The position numbers and the translations under genes were made by a program. The notes below the pieces were generated by a model that saw only the letters and a list, made by a program, of their open reading frames with translations, searched no databases and had not been told where the DNA came from. From assembly GCF_002940665.1 (NCBI RefSeq), contig NZ_MIGY01000003.1, forward strand, positions 310,001-374,000: a stretch of DNA of 64,000 nt. Reading direction: 5' to 3'. How positions within the stretch are numbered: the stretch's first letter is position 1; the number at the start of each line of letters is the position of its first letter. This DNA is from Xanthomonas arboricola. GTDB lineage: Bacteria > Pseudomonadota > Gammaproteobacteria > Xanthomonadales > Xanthomonadaceae. Shown piece by piece: positions 1 through 8,196 of this stretch.

Positions 1-2
1 AG

Positions 3-290
3 GCGTTCATCGTCGGCCAGGGTTTTCTGCCTGGCGAAGTGCCCGGCTTGCCCGGTCAACGCATGCCCAACTGGATGCGCATCGGCATCCCCGGCAGCAG
101 TGCCGCGGCAGGACAGGCCCTGGATGCCGACGCCATCGCGCGGCTGCAGGTGCCGCCGGCATTCCTGGCCGGCCTGCTGCCGCTGCTGACGCCTGGTGTG
201 GTGCTGGTCGCCACCGATCAACGCGTCCTTCCCGAAACCACCGGCGGCAAGCTGCAGGTGCTGGATTCGGATCCGCCCCAGGCACCCTGA
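3..290 (+). CDS. C-terminal end of a protein truncated by the window start (possibly L,D-transpeptidase family)
   Basis: An open frame enters from the left edge and stops at 288-290, giving about 95 residues. The visible part has a Pro/Gly-rich stretch, then a helix-like segment and a hydrophobic strand, LTPGVVLVATDQ, followed by a Thr/Gly turn and a polar end. The strand resembles the tail I remember from some xanthomonad L,D-transpeptidases (periplasmic peptidoglycan cross-linkers), but the catalytic Cys domain would lie outside the window, so the family is a guess. Base composition is typical of the region. It is certainly coding (no stop, GC-rich third positions); its function is open. 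Confidence 0.45.
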   Translation, partial: AFIVGQGFLPGEVPGLPGQRMPNWMRIGIPGSSAAAGQALDADAIARLQVPPAFLAGLLPLLTPGVVLVATDQRVLPETTGGKLQVLDSDPPQAP

Positions 291-517
291 GCACGAGCTG
301 CGCCGCGCTATCGCAGCGGCGAGTTGCAAGCTGCGCGTGAGATTGCGCGCGCACATGCTGGCAGCCCGGCAGCGGCATGCACGCGTATGCGCGGGCGGTG
401 CCGAGCGCTGGCAGCCCGCCCGGCATTGTTGAGCGAGCCGACGCGCGTTGCTGCGATTGTCGGCGCGGCTTGCTTGGCAGATGATGCGGGCATCCCTCAT
501 TGCCAAGGATGTGCGTG

Positions 518-1318
518 ATGCGTCTACTCACTGCGGTTCTGCTCGGCAGCACGCTATTTGGTTACGCGTCCTCCACCGTAGCGGCCGACGTAGCGGCCGA
601 GCCGCTGCGCCCGGCCGCACCGAACGCCGAGTGCCTGGATGCGCGCAAGGTGACGGAGCTGCATCAAGCCGATCCGCGCACGCTGGCAGTGGCCGAACAG
701 GGCGGACGGCTGTTCCGCATCCGCCTGGCGCAGGACTGCCCGCAACTGGCCGCACACGCGGATGCGAGCCTGCTGGCGGCGCACGGCTGGGTCTGCAACG
801 GTGCGCCGGCATACGTGAGTTCGGGCCAGCAACGTTGCGCGATCAGCCAGATCGCCACGCTGAGTGCGCGCGAATACGCCAGTGCGGCCCGGCAACGCGA
901 CAGCGGCATCCCGACCCTGGACGGGGTCAGCGTGCGCGAAGCGCGCCGGCGCAATTTCGCCGGTTCGTCCAGCTACTGCTTCAATCCCAGCATGCTGCGT
1001 TCGTGGTCGGAAGACGGCCAGGGACTGGTGGTGGAAGTCTCGCCACGTCACCCCGGCACGCATCGCCACTACCGGGTCGAACTGATGGACAGCTGCCGCG
1101 AACTCAGCGGCGCGCCGCCGATCCGCTTCGTCTCCGGCATGGGCCTGAATGCGATCTGCGGCAATCCCGGCGACAAGGTCGATGTGCTCGACGAAATGGC
1201 ACTTGCCGGCGCGGCTGCCGGATCCGGCCAGCAGGGCGACCTGAGCACCACGCGCGGCGGCCTGGCCGCGCGGATGCGCCTGAGTTGCACGGTGGCGGCG
1301 GTGTATCCGCGCGATTGA
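518..1318 (+). CDS. Secreted protein with two DUF6491-like repeats
   Basis: Predicted secreted protein of 266 aa. The ATG at 518 is chosen because AGGA sits 9 nt upstream at 505-508 and the protein then starts directly with a signal peptide (MRLLTAVLLGSTLFG, cleavage near AA-D). TTG 500 and ATG 509 are alternatives. The mature part holds two similar halves. Each starts with Cys, then has L-x-V strands, an (F/Y)R(I/V)(R/E)L strand, a second Cys and a closing Gly/Cys region. The first begins at CLDARKV and the second at CFNPSML. This resembles the small secreted DUF6491 family of xanthomonads, here doubled. The paired Cys suggest periplasmic disulfides. No partner gene is evident and the function is unknown. 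Confidence 0.7.
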   Translation: MRLLTAVLLGSTLFGYASSTVAADVAAEPLRPAAPNAECLDARKVTELHQADPRTLAVAEQGGRLFRIRLAQDCPQLAAHADASLLAAHGWVCNGAPAYVSSGQQRCAISQIATLSAREYASAARQRDSGIPTLDGVSVREARRRNFAGSSSYCFNPSMLRSWSEDGQGLVVEVSPRHPGTHRHYRVELMDSCRELSGAPPIRFVSGMGLNAICGNPGDKVDVLDEMALAGAAAGSGQQGDLSTTRGGLAARMRLSCTVAAVYPRD

Positions 1319-1330
1319 GCATGCCGCAAC

Positions 1331-1354
1331 GCAGGAGCGCGCTTGCGCGCGACG
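1331..1354. repeat. REP-like palindrome
   Basis: A GC palindrome, AGGAGCGCGC-TT-GCGCGCGACG in outline, lies just past the stop of the secreted-protein gene and before the convergent yjdM gene. It has the layout of REP-type intergenic elements common in xanthomonads and pseudomonads (GTAGGAGCGCGCTTGCGCGCG type). It could also act as a bidirectional terminator, though no T-tract follows. Confidence 0.5.
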
Positions 1355-1435
1355 AAGCGTTATCGAGCATGCCTGATCGCGCGCAGGCGCGCTGCTACAC
1401 TTGCCGCATGCGGTGTTGCTGCCTCCGCAACAGCC

Positions 1436-1771
1436 TCAGGCCTTGCGCAGAAAACAGGTCTTCAACACCAGGCCCTTGATCTTTTCCGAATTGCCTTCGA
1501 TGTGCTCGGCATCGTCTTCGACCAGGCGGATGTTGCGGATCAGCGTGCCCTGCTTGAGCGGAATCGACGAGCCTTTGACCTTCAGGTCCTTGATCACGCT
1601 CACCGTGTCGCCGGCCTGCAGCAGGTTGCCGTTGCTGTCGCGCACCTCCATCGCAGGCGCGGCGGATTCCCCCGCGCTCCATTCGAAGCCGCAGTCTGCG
1701 CAAATCCACAACGCGCCATCGGCATAGGTATTGTCCAGGCCACATTGCGGGCAGGTGGGAACGGAAGACAT
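1436..1771 (-). CDS. yjdM: YjdM/PhnA-type zinc ribbon protein
   Basis: A 111-aa cytosolic protein of the YjdM (old name PhnA) family. Residues 5-30 form a zinc ribbon with Cys7, Cys10, Cys24 and Cys27. Residues 45-111 form the compact beta domain, with the family signatures DSNGNLLQAGDTVSVIKDLKVKG in part and a conserved end KTCFLRKA. Length and domain order match E. coli YjdM. Despite the historical name, the family is not shown to act on phosphonates, and its biochemical role is unsettled. The ATG at 1771 has AGGAAT upstream. The gene is single and convergent with the secreted-protein gene. Confidence 0.92.
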   Translation of the reverse strand: MSSVPTCPQCGLDNTYADGALWICADCGFEWSAGESAAPAMEVRDSNGNLLQAGDTVSVIKDLKVKGSSIPLKQGTLIRNIRLVEDDAEHIEGNSEKIKGLVLKTCFLRKA

Positions 1772-1868
1772 GGGATTCCTAAGTTCAAAGCGGGCGTGGA
1801 TTGTAGCCTCCCGGCCGCGCGATCACGTCTCCGGCACGGCGCCAGCGCGATAGTGCGCCGCTTGTCGA

Positions 1869-2921
1869 ATGCCTTGCAGGTCGCGTGTGTCCAACCAATC
1901 GGTTCCCCAAGCCCCCGGCGCTGCGCCAGCGCCCACCGAGCCTGCGGCTGGCCAAGCGGGCGCGGCAAAGAAAACCGGCTCGCATCTGGTCGTCTATGTC
2001 GCGCTGGCCGGCAATCTTGCCATCGCGGTCGCAAAATTCATCGCCGCAGGGATTTCGGGCAGCTCGGCGATGCTCAGCGAAGGCGTGCACTCGCTGGTGG
2101 ACACCGTCAACGAAGTGCTGCTGCTATACGGCCTGCGCCGCGCCGCGCAGGCCCCCTCGCCGACCCATCCGTTCGGTTACGGACGCGAGCTGTACTTCTG
2201 GAGTTTCATCGTTGCGCTATTGGTGTTCGCGATGGGCGCAGGTGTGTCGCTGTACGAAGGCATCGTGCATCTGCGCAATCCCGAGCCGGCCAAGAGCCAT
2301 CTGGTCGCCTACATCGTGCTCGGCGTGTCGATCGTGTTCGAAGGCATTTCCTGGGTGGTGGCATTGCGCGAATTCCGCGCCAAGAAAGGCCGCATGGGGT
2401 ATTTCCAGGCATTTCGGCAAAGCAAGGACCCCAGCACGTTCACCGTGCTGCTTGAAGACAGCGCCGCGTTGATCGGCTTGTTCATGGCGGTACTGGGCCT
2501 GGCCGGCGCGCAACTGCTGGACATGCCCGAACTCGATGGCATCGCCTCGATCGGCATTGCCTGCGTGTTGGCCTTCACCGCATTCCTGCTGGCGCGCGAA
2601 ACCAAGGGCCTGCTGATCGGTGAACCTGCGCATGCGCACGTTACCGAATCGCTGCTGCGCATTGCCGCCAGCGATCCGGATGTGCGTGCCGCCAACGGTG
2701 TGCTGACCATGCAGATGGGCCCGAACCAAGTGATCGCCACCCTGAGCGCCGAATTCGAAGACAGCCGCACCACGCCACAGATCGAAGCCTGCGTCGGGCG
2801 CATCGAAGCGGCCGCCAAGCGTCAGCACCCCGAGCTCACCGCGCTGTTCATCAAGCCGCAGACGCCGGAAACCTGGCACGCACGCCGCGCCCAGATCGAA
2901 CGTGGTGCCGAGAAGGATTAG
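1869..2921 (+). CDS. Cation diffusion facilitator (CDF) family metal transporter
   Basis: A 350-aa inner-membrane protein with a polar Pro/Ala-rich start (1-35), then six hydrophobic segments between about 38 and 235 and a cytosolic C-terminal domain. The CDF metal-site segment is visible as SSAMLSEGVHSLVDTVNE, where the Ser/Asp/His positions match the TM2 metal site, with a second acidic site at LLEDSAALIG in TM5. Such transporters export divalent cations (Zn, Mn, Fe, Co) by proton antiport. The architecture is closer to the SLC30A9-like subgroup than to the His-rich CzcD at 60.5 kb. GTG at 1887, behind GCAGG, is an equally plausible start. Confidence 0.88.
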   Translation: MPCRSRVSNQSVPQAPGAAPAPTEPAAGQAGAAKKTGSHLVVYVALAGNLAIAVAKFIAAGISGSSAMLSEGVHSLVDTVNEVLLLYGLRRAAQAPSPTHPFGYGRELYFWSFIVALLVFAMGAGVSLYEGIVHLRNPEPAKSHLVAYIVLGVSIVFEGISWVVALREFRAKKGRMGYFQAFRQSKDPSTFTVLLEDSAALIGLFMAVLGLAGAQLLDMPELDGIASIGIACVLAFTAFLLARETKGLLIGEPAHAHVTESLLRIAASDPDVRAANGVLTMQMGPNQVIATLSAEFEDSRTTPQIEACVGRIEAAAKRQHPELTALFIKPQTPETWHARRAQIERGAEKD

Positions 2922-3197
2922 CGCACTGCAGGCACTGGAATTCGCGCATCGCGCGATGCGACCGAACGCTGCACCGTGACGCGCATCGACCGGCCCACGT
3001 TCCAGCACCGAGGCGTCGCGCAGAATCTGTTGCATCGCAGGGGTGCCATCGTCGCCACCAAGCTGATCCTCGCCATAACCGCAGCTCCGGCAGCGGTTGC
3101 ACCATCCGGGTCGATTGCCTACGGTATGCGGGCACCACCTCTTGGCGTCGTGAGTCAGCCGACGCATTCCACTCGATCACCGTCATGGAGGTTTCCA

Positions 3198-3671
3198 ATG
3201 GAAATCAGCCAGGGTCGCGTTGCGACCATTCATTACACCCTTTCCGACGACAGCGGCCAGGTCCTGGACCGCTCGACGCCGGACACGCCATTGAGCTACC
3301 TGCACGGCGCCGGCAACATCGTGCCCGGCCTGGAACAGGCACTGGACGGCAAGCGCGTCGGCGAGACGCTCACTGCCGATGTGGCGCCCGAACAGGGCTA
3401 TGGTCCGCGCCATGAACAATTGATCCAGCAGGTGCCGCGCGAGGCATTCCCGACCGATGTCGAGATCGTGCCGGGTGTGCAGTTCGAGGCGCGCACGCAG
3501 CAGGGCCCGGTCCTGGTCACCGTCACCGAAGTCGGCCCGGAGCAGGTCACCGTCGACGGCAACCATCCGCTGGCCGGGCAGACCCTGCACTTTGCGGTCG
3601 AAGTCATCGAGGTGCGCGAAGCCACCACCGAAGAACTGAACGAAGGTCAGGTCGCCAGCATCGCAGCCTGA
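3198..3671 (+). CDS. slyD: SlyD-like FKBP-type peptidyl-prolyl isomerase
   Basis: A 157-aa cytosolic FKBP with an inserted IF chaperone domain. Residues 1-65 and 125-150 form the FKBP fold, with the VPGLEQAL and GKRVGE signatures. The insert includes GYGPRHEQLIQQVPREAF. It would catalyse cis-trans isomerisation at prolines and assist folding. It lacks the long Cys/His-rich metal-binding tail of E. coli SlyD, so a role in nickel delivery is not supported; it is closer to the short SlyD/SlpA forms. The ATG at 3198 has GGAGGT 7-12 nt upstream. It is monocistronic, between a CDF transporter and an Hsp70-like gene. Confidence 0.92.
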   Translation: MEISQGRVATIHYTLSDDSGQVLDRSTPDTPLSYLHGAGNIVPGLEQALDGKRVGETLTADVAPEQGYGPRHEQLIQQVPREAFPTDVEIVPGVQFEARTQQGPVLVTVTEVGPEQVTVDGNHPLAGQTLHFAVEVIEVREATTEELNEGQVASIAA

Positions 3672-3795
3672 TCGGGTATGCCGTGTGCCTGCGGGCATGC
3701 GGCAATTCGGCTGCTGCGCCATCGGAACGCAGCGCGACCGGCGTCGCCGGCAGCAGAAGTAGTAAAGTGCGCGGCCCGCCCACAGGCCCGCTTGC

Positions 3796-5172
3796 ATGAA
3801 ACTCGGCATCGACTTCGGTACCAGCAATTCCGCCGCTGCGGCGATCGTCGATGGCCAGGTGGTGCCGGTGCGTTTCGGCGAGGCCCTGCAGTTCCGCACC
3901 ACAGTGTACTTCCCCGAGACCATGCGCGACCCGGACGATTTCAGCCTGACGCCGGCGCTGGAGTATGAGGTCGAACGGCTGATCGACTCGGGCCGTCGCG
4001 ACGCCGCCGCGGCCGGACGGACGTCCAGCACCGACAGCCTGCGCCGCGACGCGATCCGCATTGTCCGCCGCCAGTGGATGGAAGAGCAGGTGCGCGAACC
4101 GCGCAGCTCCGCCGCCCTGCTGCAGAACGCGGTCTACGGCGACGAGGCACTGGATGCGTACTTCCTGGAAGGCGAAGGCAGCCTGGTGCAGAGCCCCAAA
4201 TCGATGCTGGGCTACAACCTGCATCCGCGCGCACGCCAGACCATCACCGGCATCGCCACGCATGTGCTGGAACACATCCGGCTCACCGCCTCGCGCCAGT
4301 TCGACATCAATATCCGCAGCGCCACGCTGGGCCGTCCGGTGCAGTTCCGCAGTTCCATCGGCGAGGCCGGCAATGCGCAGGCGCTGGAGATTCTGCGCAC
4401 CGCCGCCATCGCGGCCGGCTTCGACCATGTGGATTTCCTCGAAGAACCCGCAGCGGCCGCGATGCATTACCACGTCAGTCACGACAGCCGTCACGACACC
4501 GTGGTGGTGGACATCGGCGGCGGCACCACCGACATCGCCCATGCCAGCGTTGGCGGCAGCGCCGCGCCGCATGTGCACCGCGCCTGGGGCATCGCGCGCG
4601 GCGGTACCGATATCGATCTGGCACTGAGTCTGGCCGCCTACATGCCACTGTTCGGCCGCGGCATCACCCGCGTGCCCACCCACCATTACGTGGAAGCGGC
4701 GATGGTGCAGGACATGACCCGCCAGCGCGAGTTCCGCCTGCACAAGTACCAGGACGTCCCCGCCCCGTTCGACAAGCGCCTGCAGGCGCTGCAGGACACC
4801 GGCAACACCGCGCGCCTGTATCGCGGCGTGGAAGCCTGCAAGATCGCGCTCAGCGAGCGCGACCAGCACCAGGCCGCGCTGGATTTCATCGAACGCGGGC
4901 TAGCGGTGGAGGTGCAGGCCAGCGCATTGGTTGCGTCCGCTTCCAGCTATCTGGGCGAACTGGGAGGCTTGCTGGCGCAGGTCCGTGCCGACCTGGATGC
5001 GCCGCCGGCCACGCTGTTTCTGACCGGCGGCATGTCGCGTGCCGGCTATATCCGCGACACGGTGGCCGCCGCGTTCCCGGAATCGCGCCTGGTACAGGGC
5101 GACCCGTCCTTCGGCGTGGTGCAGGGCCTGGCATGGGCGGCGGCAGGCCAGGCCCGTCCGTCGGACGGTTAA
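3796..5172 (+). CDS. yegD: YegD-type Hsp70-family chaperone-like ATPase
   Basis: A 458-aa protein of the Hsp70/actin superfamily, close in length to E. coli YegD. The phosphate-1 loop is GIDFGTSNS at residue 4, the connecting segment FLEEPAAAAMHYH lies near 215, phosphate-2 is VVVDIGGGTTDIA near 236, and the adenosine motif FLTGGMSRAGYI is near 410. There is no DnaK-like substrate-binding domain or lid after the nucleotide-binding domain, as is normal for this subfamily. ATP binding is well supported; the client and physiological role are unknown. It stands alone, starting 125 nt after slyD. Confidence 0.9.
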   Translation: MKLGIDFGTSNSAAAAIVDGQVVPVRFGEALQFRTTVYFPETMRDPDDFSLTPALEYEVERLIDSGRRDAAAAGRTSSTDSLRRDAIRIVRRQWMEEQVREPRSSAALLQNAVYGDEALDAYFLEGEGSLVQSPKSMLGYNLHPRARQTITGIATHVLEHIRLTASRQFDINIRSATLGRPVQFRSSIGEAGNAQALEILRTAAIAAGFDHVDFLEEPAAAAMHYHVSHDSRHDTVVVDIGGGTTDIAHASVGGSAAPHVHRAWGIARGGTDIDLALSLAAYMPLFGRGITRVPTHHYVEAAMVQDMTRQREFRLHKYQDVPAPFDKRLQALQDTGNTARLYRGVEACKIALSERDQHQAALDFIERGLAVEVQASALVASASSYLGELGGLLAQVRADLDAPPATLFLTGGMSRAGYIRDTVAAAFPESRLVQGDPSFGVVQGLAWAAAGQARPSDG

Positions 5173-5361
5173 CGCAACCCACGCCCGTATCCCTTACAAT
5201 GCACGGTTGCTGCATGCCGCTTAGCCGTCTTGTCAGCAAGGCACGCTTGCCGTGCCACCGCGATTGCGCACCGAACGCGACCGCACCTCTCGACACCGCT
5301 TCCGCGCGCGCCACCCTAGCCGCACGCGGTGTCACCGCACTTCCCCGCTACAGGAGGCCAC

Positions 5362-5547
5362 ATGGCACGTCCCGCGACCAAGCAGAAATCCCAGCCCAGC
5401 ATCGCTCGCAGCGAAGGCAAGTCGCAGCCGCTCAGTCGTGAGCGCATCGCTGCCGACATCGCCGCGTTCCGCAAGACCGGCGGCCGGATCGAAGTGCTTA
5501 CCACCAACTTCGGCCCGGCACGTAACGACGGCGACAAGATCGCCTAA
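5362..5547 (+). CDS. Small conserved hypothetical protein, 61 aa
   Basis: A 61-aa basic protein. Its start at 5362 is fixed by a perfect AGGAGG at 5352-5357. The N-terminal third is Lys/Ser/Gln-rich and probably disordered. The rest has a likely helix, SRERIAADIAAFRKTGG, and a strand, RIEVLTTNFG. A TACAAT hexamer about 165 nt upstream may be the -10 of its promoter. I do not recognise a named family. The strong ribosome site and an independent hairpin after the stop argue that it is a real, well-translated gene. Confidence 0.7.
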   Translation: MARPATKQKSQPSIARSEGKSQPLSRERIAADIAAFRKTGGRIEVLTTNFGPARNDGDKIA

Positions 5548-5579
5548 GCGTTACCCGCAAGCAGAAGCGTCGTACCAAC

Positions 5580-5599
5580 GTGCCACCGCAAGGTGGCAC
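5580..5599. terminator. Hairpin with 8-bp stem and GCAA tetraloop
   Basis: GTGCCACC (5580-5587) pairs perfectly with GGTGGCAC (5592-5599) around a GNRA-type GCAA loop. It sits between the small-protein gene and the convergent DUF4097 gene. No T-tract follows in either direction, so it is a hairpin that may end or protect both transcripts, not a classical intrinsic terminator. Confidence 0.5.
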
Positions 5600-5630
5600 G
5601 CTCGTTTGCGGTGCTGGTTGGCGCCGGCGA

Positions 5631-6515
5631 TCAGTTGCCGTAATCGACGCGTACCGAACCGGAATGCGATTCCACCTTGATGTCGCCGTTGCCGGCCCCC
5701 AGCCGGGCTTTCAGGCGCTTGCCCGGGCCGTACTCCGGCCGCTCCACCTGCCCGGCCACCGAACGGATGTCGCCGCTGAACACCTCCACCTGCAGGGCAG
5801 CCGACACAGTGCGCGGCACGCCCAGGCTGATCGAGCCGCTGACGCTCTCGGCAGCGATGCTGCCGCCCGGCGCCAGACCGGTCACCGTCAGTGCCGTCCC
5901 GCCGGACACGCTCTCGGCGCGCAACTGCGACACCTGCCCCGCGCCAACCCGGATCTGGCCAGAGACGGACTCGACCGACACCACGCCGCTGGCGCCGGTT
6001 GGCGCATCGATCTGCCCGCTGACCGTGCCCAGGCTCAGCCGTGCGCTGGCCACCGTGCTGCGCAGCGCGCCGCTGACCGTTTCCAGGTGCGCTTCCCCGG
6101 CGCGTCCGGCTGCGACCACATCGCCGCTGACCGACTTGAGCTGCAACCGCGCCAGATCGACCTGATCGACATCCACCGAGGCACTCACCGCCTCCACCTC
6201 CAGCAGCGCCGCGCGCGGGACCCGCAGTTCCAGTTGGGCGCCCTTGCTGTTGCGGCCGTTGCGCGGATAGACCACCTCGAACTGCAGCCGGTCCGGGCTT
6301 TCATCCACCTGCAGGCGCTGTCCTTCGCCCAGGGTGCCGGTCAGCGCCACGTCGTCGCGGTCCCAGCCGCGCACGCGGATTTGCCCGGCGATGTTGTCCA
6401 GCTCCACGCGTCCGCCGCGCGTCAGCGGATGGGACTGCTTCACGGTGGTCTGCGCTGCCGCCGGCGCCGCGCAAAACGCGACCAGCAACAACACGGACAA
6501 ATGGGCGTAACGCAT
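5631..6515 (-). CDS. Secreted DUF4097-family beta-strand repeat protein
   Basis: A 294-aa exported protein: signal peptide in 1-22 (MRYAHLSVLLLVAFCAAPAA), then a beta-helix-like region with recurring V-S-G turns spaced about 20-22 residues apart (KSVSG, ETVSG, GTVSG, ESVSG repeated). This pattern is typical of DUF4097 proteins, often found beside ECF sigma factors. ATG 6515 is preferred over ATG 6521 because GAGGAG lies 7 nt upstream of the former. It is the third gene of an operon with a sigma factor and a putative anti-sigma factor, so it may be a target or sensor of that envelope response. The molecular role is unknown. Confidence 0.85.
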   Translation of the reverse strand: MRYAHLSVLLLVAFCAAPAAAQTTVKQSHPLTRGGRVELDNIAGQIRVRGWDRDDVALTGTLGEGQRLQVDESPDRLQFEVVYPRNGRNSKGAQLELRVPRAALLEVEAVSASVDVDQVDLARLQLKSVSGDVVAAGRAGEAHLETVSGALRSTVASARLSLGTVSGQIDAPTGASGVVSVESVSGQIRVGAGQVSQLRAESVSGGTALTVTGLAPGGSIAAESVSGSISLGVPRTVSAALQVEVFSGDIRSVAGQVERPEYGPGKRLKARLGAGNGDIKVESHSGSVRVDYGN

Positions 6516-6526
6516 GGGCATGCTCC

Positions 6527-7063
6527 TCAGCTTGGAAAGGACGCCTCGCCCTGTGAGGCAAGACGGGTCAGTTGCAGGCGCTTGGCATAGGTGCGTTGCA
6601 GCTGCGACAACAGGAATGCAGAGCGCGGACTCTGCGCGATGGCGGCGTGGATGGCCTGCGCGCTCTGGTCCAGCTCGGCCAGCGCCGGGCGCAGGTCGGC
6701 CGGCACCTGCTGCACCGGCACTGCGTCGATGGCCTGCTGGTACTGCCCGGCCATTGCCTGTGCCTGCACCACCAAGCCAGCAGGCCGCGCCGACGCTGGC
6801 GCTGGCGCCTGCGTCGAGCGATCGAGGCCTGGCACGATCGCCACCACCGCCAGCGCGGCAGCAAGCGCCACACCGAACGCAGGCCAGACCCAGGCACGCC
6901 GGCGGCGCGGCTGCAGTGCAACCACGGTGGCGTGCGGCGTCAGTGCGGGCGCGATGCGCTCCCAGACCTGCGCCGGTGGCTGGCGTTGCTGCGGCAACGC
7001 ACGCAGACGCGCGGACAAGGCGGCGTCATCGGTTGCGTAAGGATCGAGCGGATCGTGGTTCAT
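6527..7063 (-). CDS. Putative membrane anti-sigma factor
   Basis: A 178-aa protein with a short cytosolic N-terminus (about 55 aa, with a helix QPPAQVWERIAPAL), one transmembrane helix near 60-80 (VWPAFGVALAAALAVVAIV), and a periplasmic helical part. Its start overlaps the sigma-factor stop by 4 nt (ATGA, 7060-7063), so the two are translationally coupled. This topology and position are those of an anti-sigma factor that would hold the ECF sigma at the membrane. I see no clear zinc-binding HxxxCxxC motif, so the assignment rests on context and topology. Confidence 0.75.
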   Translation of the reverse strand: MNHDPLDPYATDDAALSARLRALPQQRQPPAQVWERIAPALTPHATVVALQPRRRRAWVWPAFGVALAAALAVVAIVPGLDRSTQAPAPASARPAGLVVQAQAMAGQYQQAIDAVPVQQVPADLRPALAELDQSAQAIHAAIAQSPRSAFLLSQLQRTYAKRLQLTRLASQGEASFPS

Positions 7064-7656
7064 GCAATGTCTCCCAGCCGCACGCGCAGCAGGCCGCGCG
7101 CGCGATGCAGTTGCGCCTTGGAACTGCCGACCGCCATCTGCAGTTGGTCGGCAATTTCCTGATGTTTCCAGCCTTCGATGTCATGCAAGACCAATACCGC
7201 GCGTGCACGCGGCGGCAGGGTCTCCAGCGCGCGCTCCAGATCCATCCGGGTGGCCTGGCAGGCTGCGGCGCCCGGAATGGCAGCGAGGATCTCGCCGTCG
7301 GCATCGTCCACCACATGATCTCCCGCAACCGAGCGCGCACGCAGCTCCATCAAGGCCGTATTGACGGCCAGCCGGTGCAGCCAGGTGCCCAGTGCGCTCT
7401 GGAAACGAAATTGCGGCAAGGCCTTCCACGCGGCAATGAAGGTCTCCTGCAGCACATCGTCGGCACGCGCCGCATTGCCCCCGCATAACCGCCACACCAC
7501 CGCATACAGGCGCGGCGCATGGCGGCGATAGATGGCCTCGTAGGCGGTGCGATCGCCGCCGGCGGCGGCACGCGCCAGCGCCGCATCGTCGCGGCCGGCC
7601 GGACCGTCACAAGCTGGGGCATCGATGATGGGCATGGAGGTGTCGAGCATATCCAC
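7060..7656 (-). CDS. ECF-family RNA polymerase sigma factor
   Basis: A 198-aa sigma-70 family protein of ECF size. Region 2 is at about 30-100 (AYEAIYRRHAPRLYAVV, then DDVLQETFIAAWKALPQF and GTWLHRLAVNTALM). Region 4 is at about 140-195, with the helix-turn-helix HQEIADQLQMAVGSSKAQLHRAR in part. The C-terminus overlaps the putative anti-sigma gene. The start is uncertain: GTG 7656, or ATG 7650 or 7635. Upstream lies an imperfect inverted repeat (7677-7727). The operon sigma / anti-sigma / DUF4097 suggests an envelope-stress-type regulon. It differs from rpoE at 49 kb. Confidence 0.93.
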   Translation of the reverse strand: MDMLDTSMPIIDAPACDGPAGRDDAALARAAAGGDRTAYEAIYRRHAPRLYAVVWRLCGGNAARADDVLQETFIAAWKALPQFRFQSALGTWLHRLAVNTALMELRARSVAGDHVVDDADGEILAAIPGAAACQATRMDLERALETLPPRARAVLVLHDIEGWKHQEIADQLQMAVGSSKAQLHRARGLLRVRLGDIA

Positions 7657-7676
7657 TTCGATGCGTCAGGCAGCGC

Positions 7677-7727
7677 AAAGGTTTAAACCGTGCCCAGGGT
7701 GTCGTTCGAGCACGGCTCTAAACCTTT
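7677..7727. repeat. Inverted repeat upstream of the ECF sigma operon
   Basis: AAAGGTTTAAACCGTGC at 7677-7693 is mirrored by GCACGGCTCTAAACCTTT at 7710-7727. The arms match except for one mismatch and one extra base, separated by a 16-nt loop. It starts 21 nt upstream of the sigma-factor start. It could be an operator, a promoter-embedded hairpin or a terminator for a transcript from either side. Confidence 0.6.
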
Positions 7728-8196
7728 TCGCCGGCCGCCGCATCCAAGCCTGCGATGGCGCAATCCTGCGTCGCATCGCTTGCGGGGAGCACGGCCATTG
7801 GCTGCTCCAGGCGCAGGCACCCTGATCGGACGTTGCCATGCCGCATGTTCTGGGATTACTGCTGAGCCTGTGCTCCACCCATTGCCCGGCCCCGCTGCCG
7901 ATCGATGCGGTGCAGCTCACACTGACTCCTGCGCGCCTGCAGGTCTGCCTGCTGCACTTGCCGTCGACACGACTGTCGTGCGTCGAGCTGAGCGCACCGG
8001 CAATCTGGTTTCCGGTCCGCCGCGCCGAGCAGCTCTGGCGGCACGTGGTCGCTTTGTCGGCGCATGGCCGGCGTTCTACGCCCTGACCGGTTGCAGCGCC
8101 AGCGCTGGGGTTTCTGCCGCTGCCGCCGCAGCCGAGCGCGCATTCACCCCGCGCACCGGCTGCACGATGACGCCCCCGTTACAATGGGTGTTCTCC
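7728..8196. other. Stretch without a confident gene between the ECF operon and the MscS gene
   Basis: About 470 bases with no well-supported gene. One plus-strand frame (7838-8086, 82 aa) begins with a hydrophobic, signal-like stretch, MPHVLGLLLSLC, but lacks a clear ribosome site and has no recognisable domain. A TACAAT at 8180-8185 just before the MscS start resembles a -10 element. I see nothing else convincing. Confidence 0.4.

Noticed and set aside
2217-3167. Minus-strand 316-aa frame with several Cys in its first 30 residues
   Set aside because: Mostly opposite the CDF transporter. The Cys-rich start in the 2922-3197 gap has no zinc-ribbon spacing and no ribosome site.
7838-8086. 82-aa frame with a hydrophobic start before the MscS gene
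   Set aside because: No ribosome site, no family resemblance and unremarkable composition; kept only as a note in the gap description.
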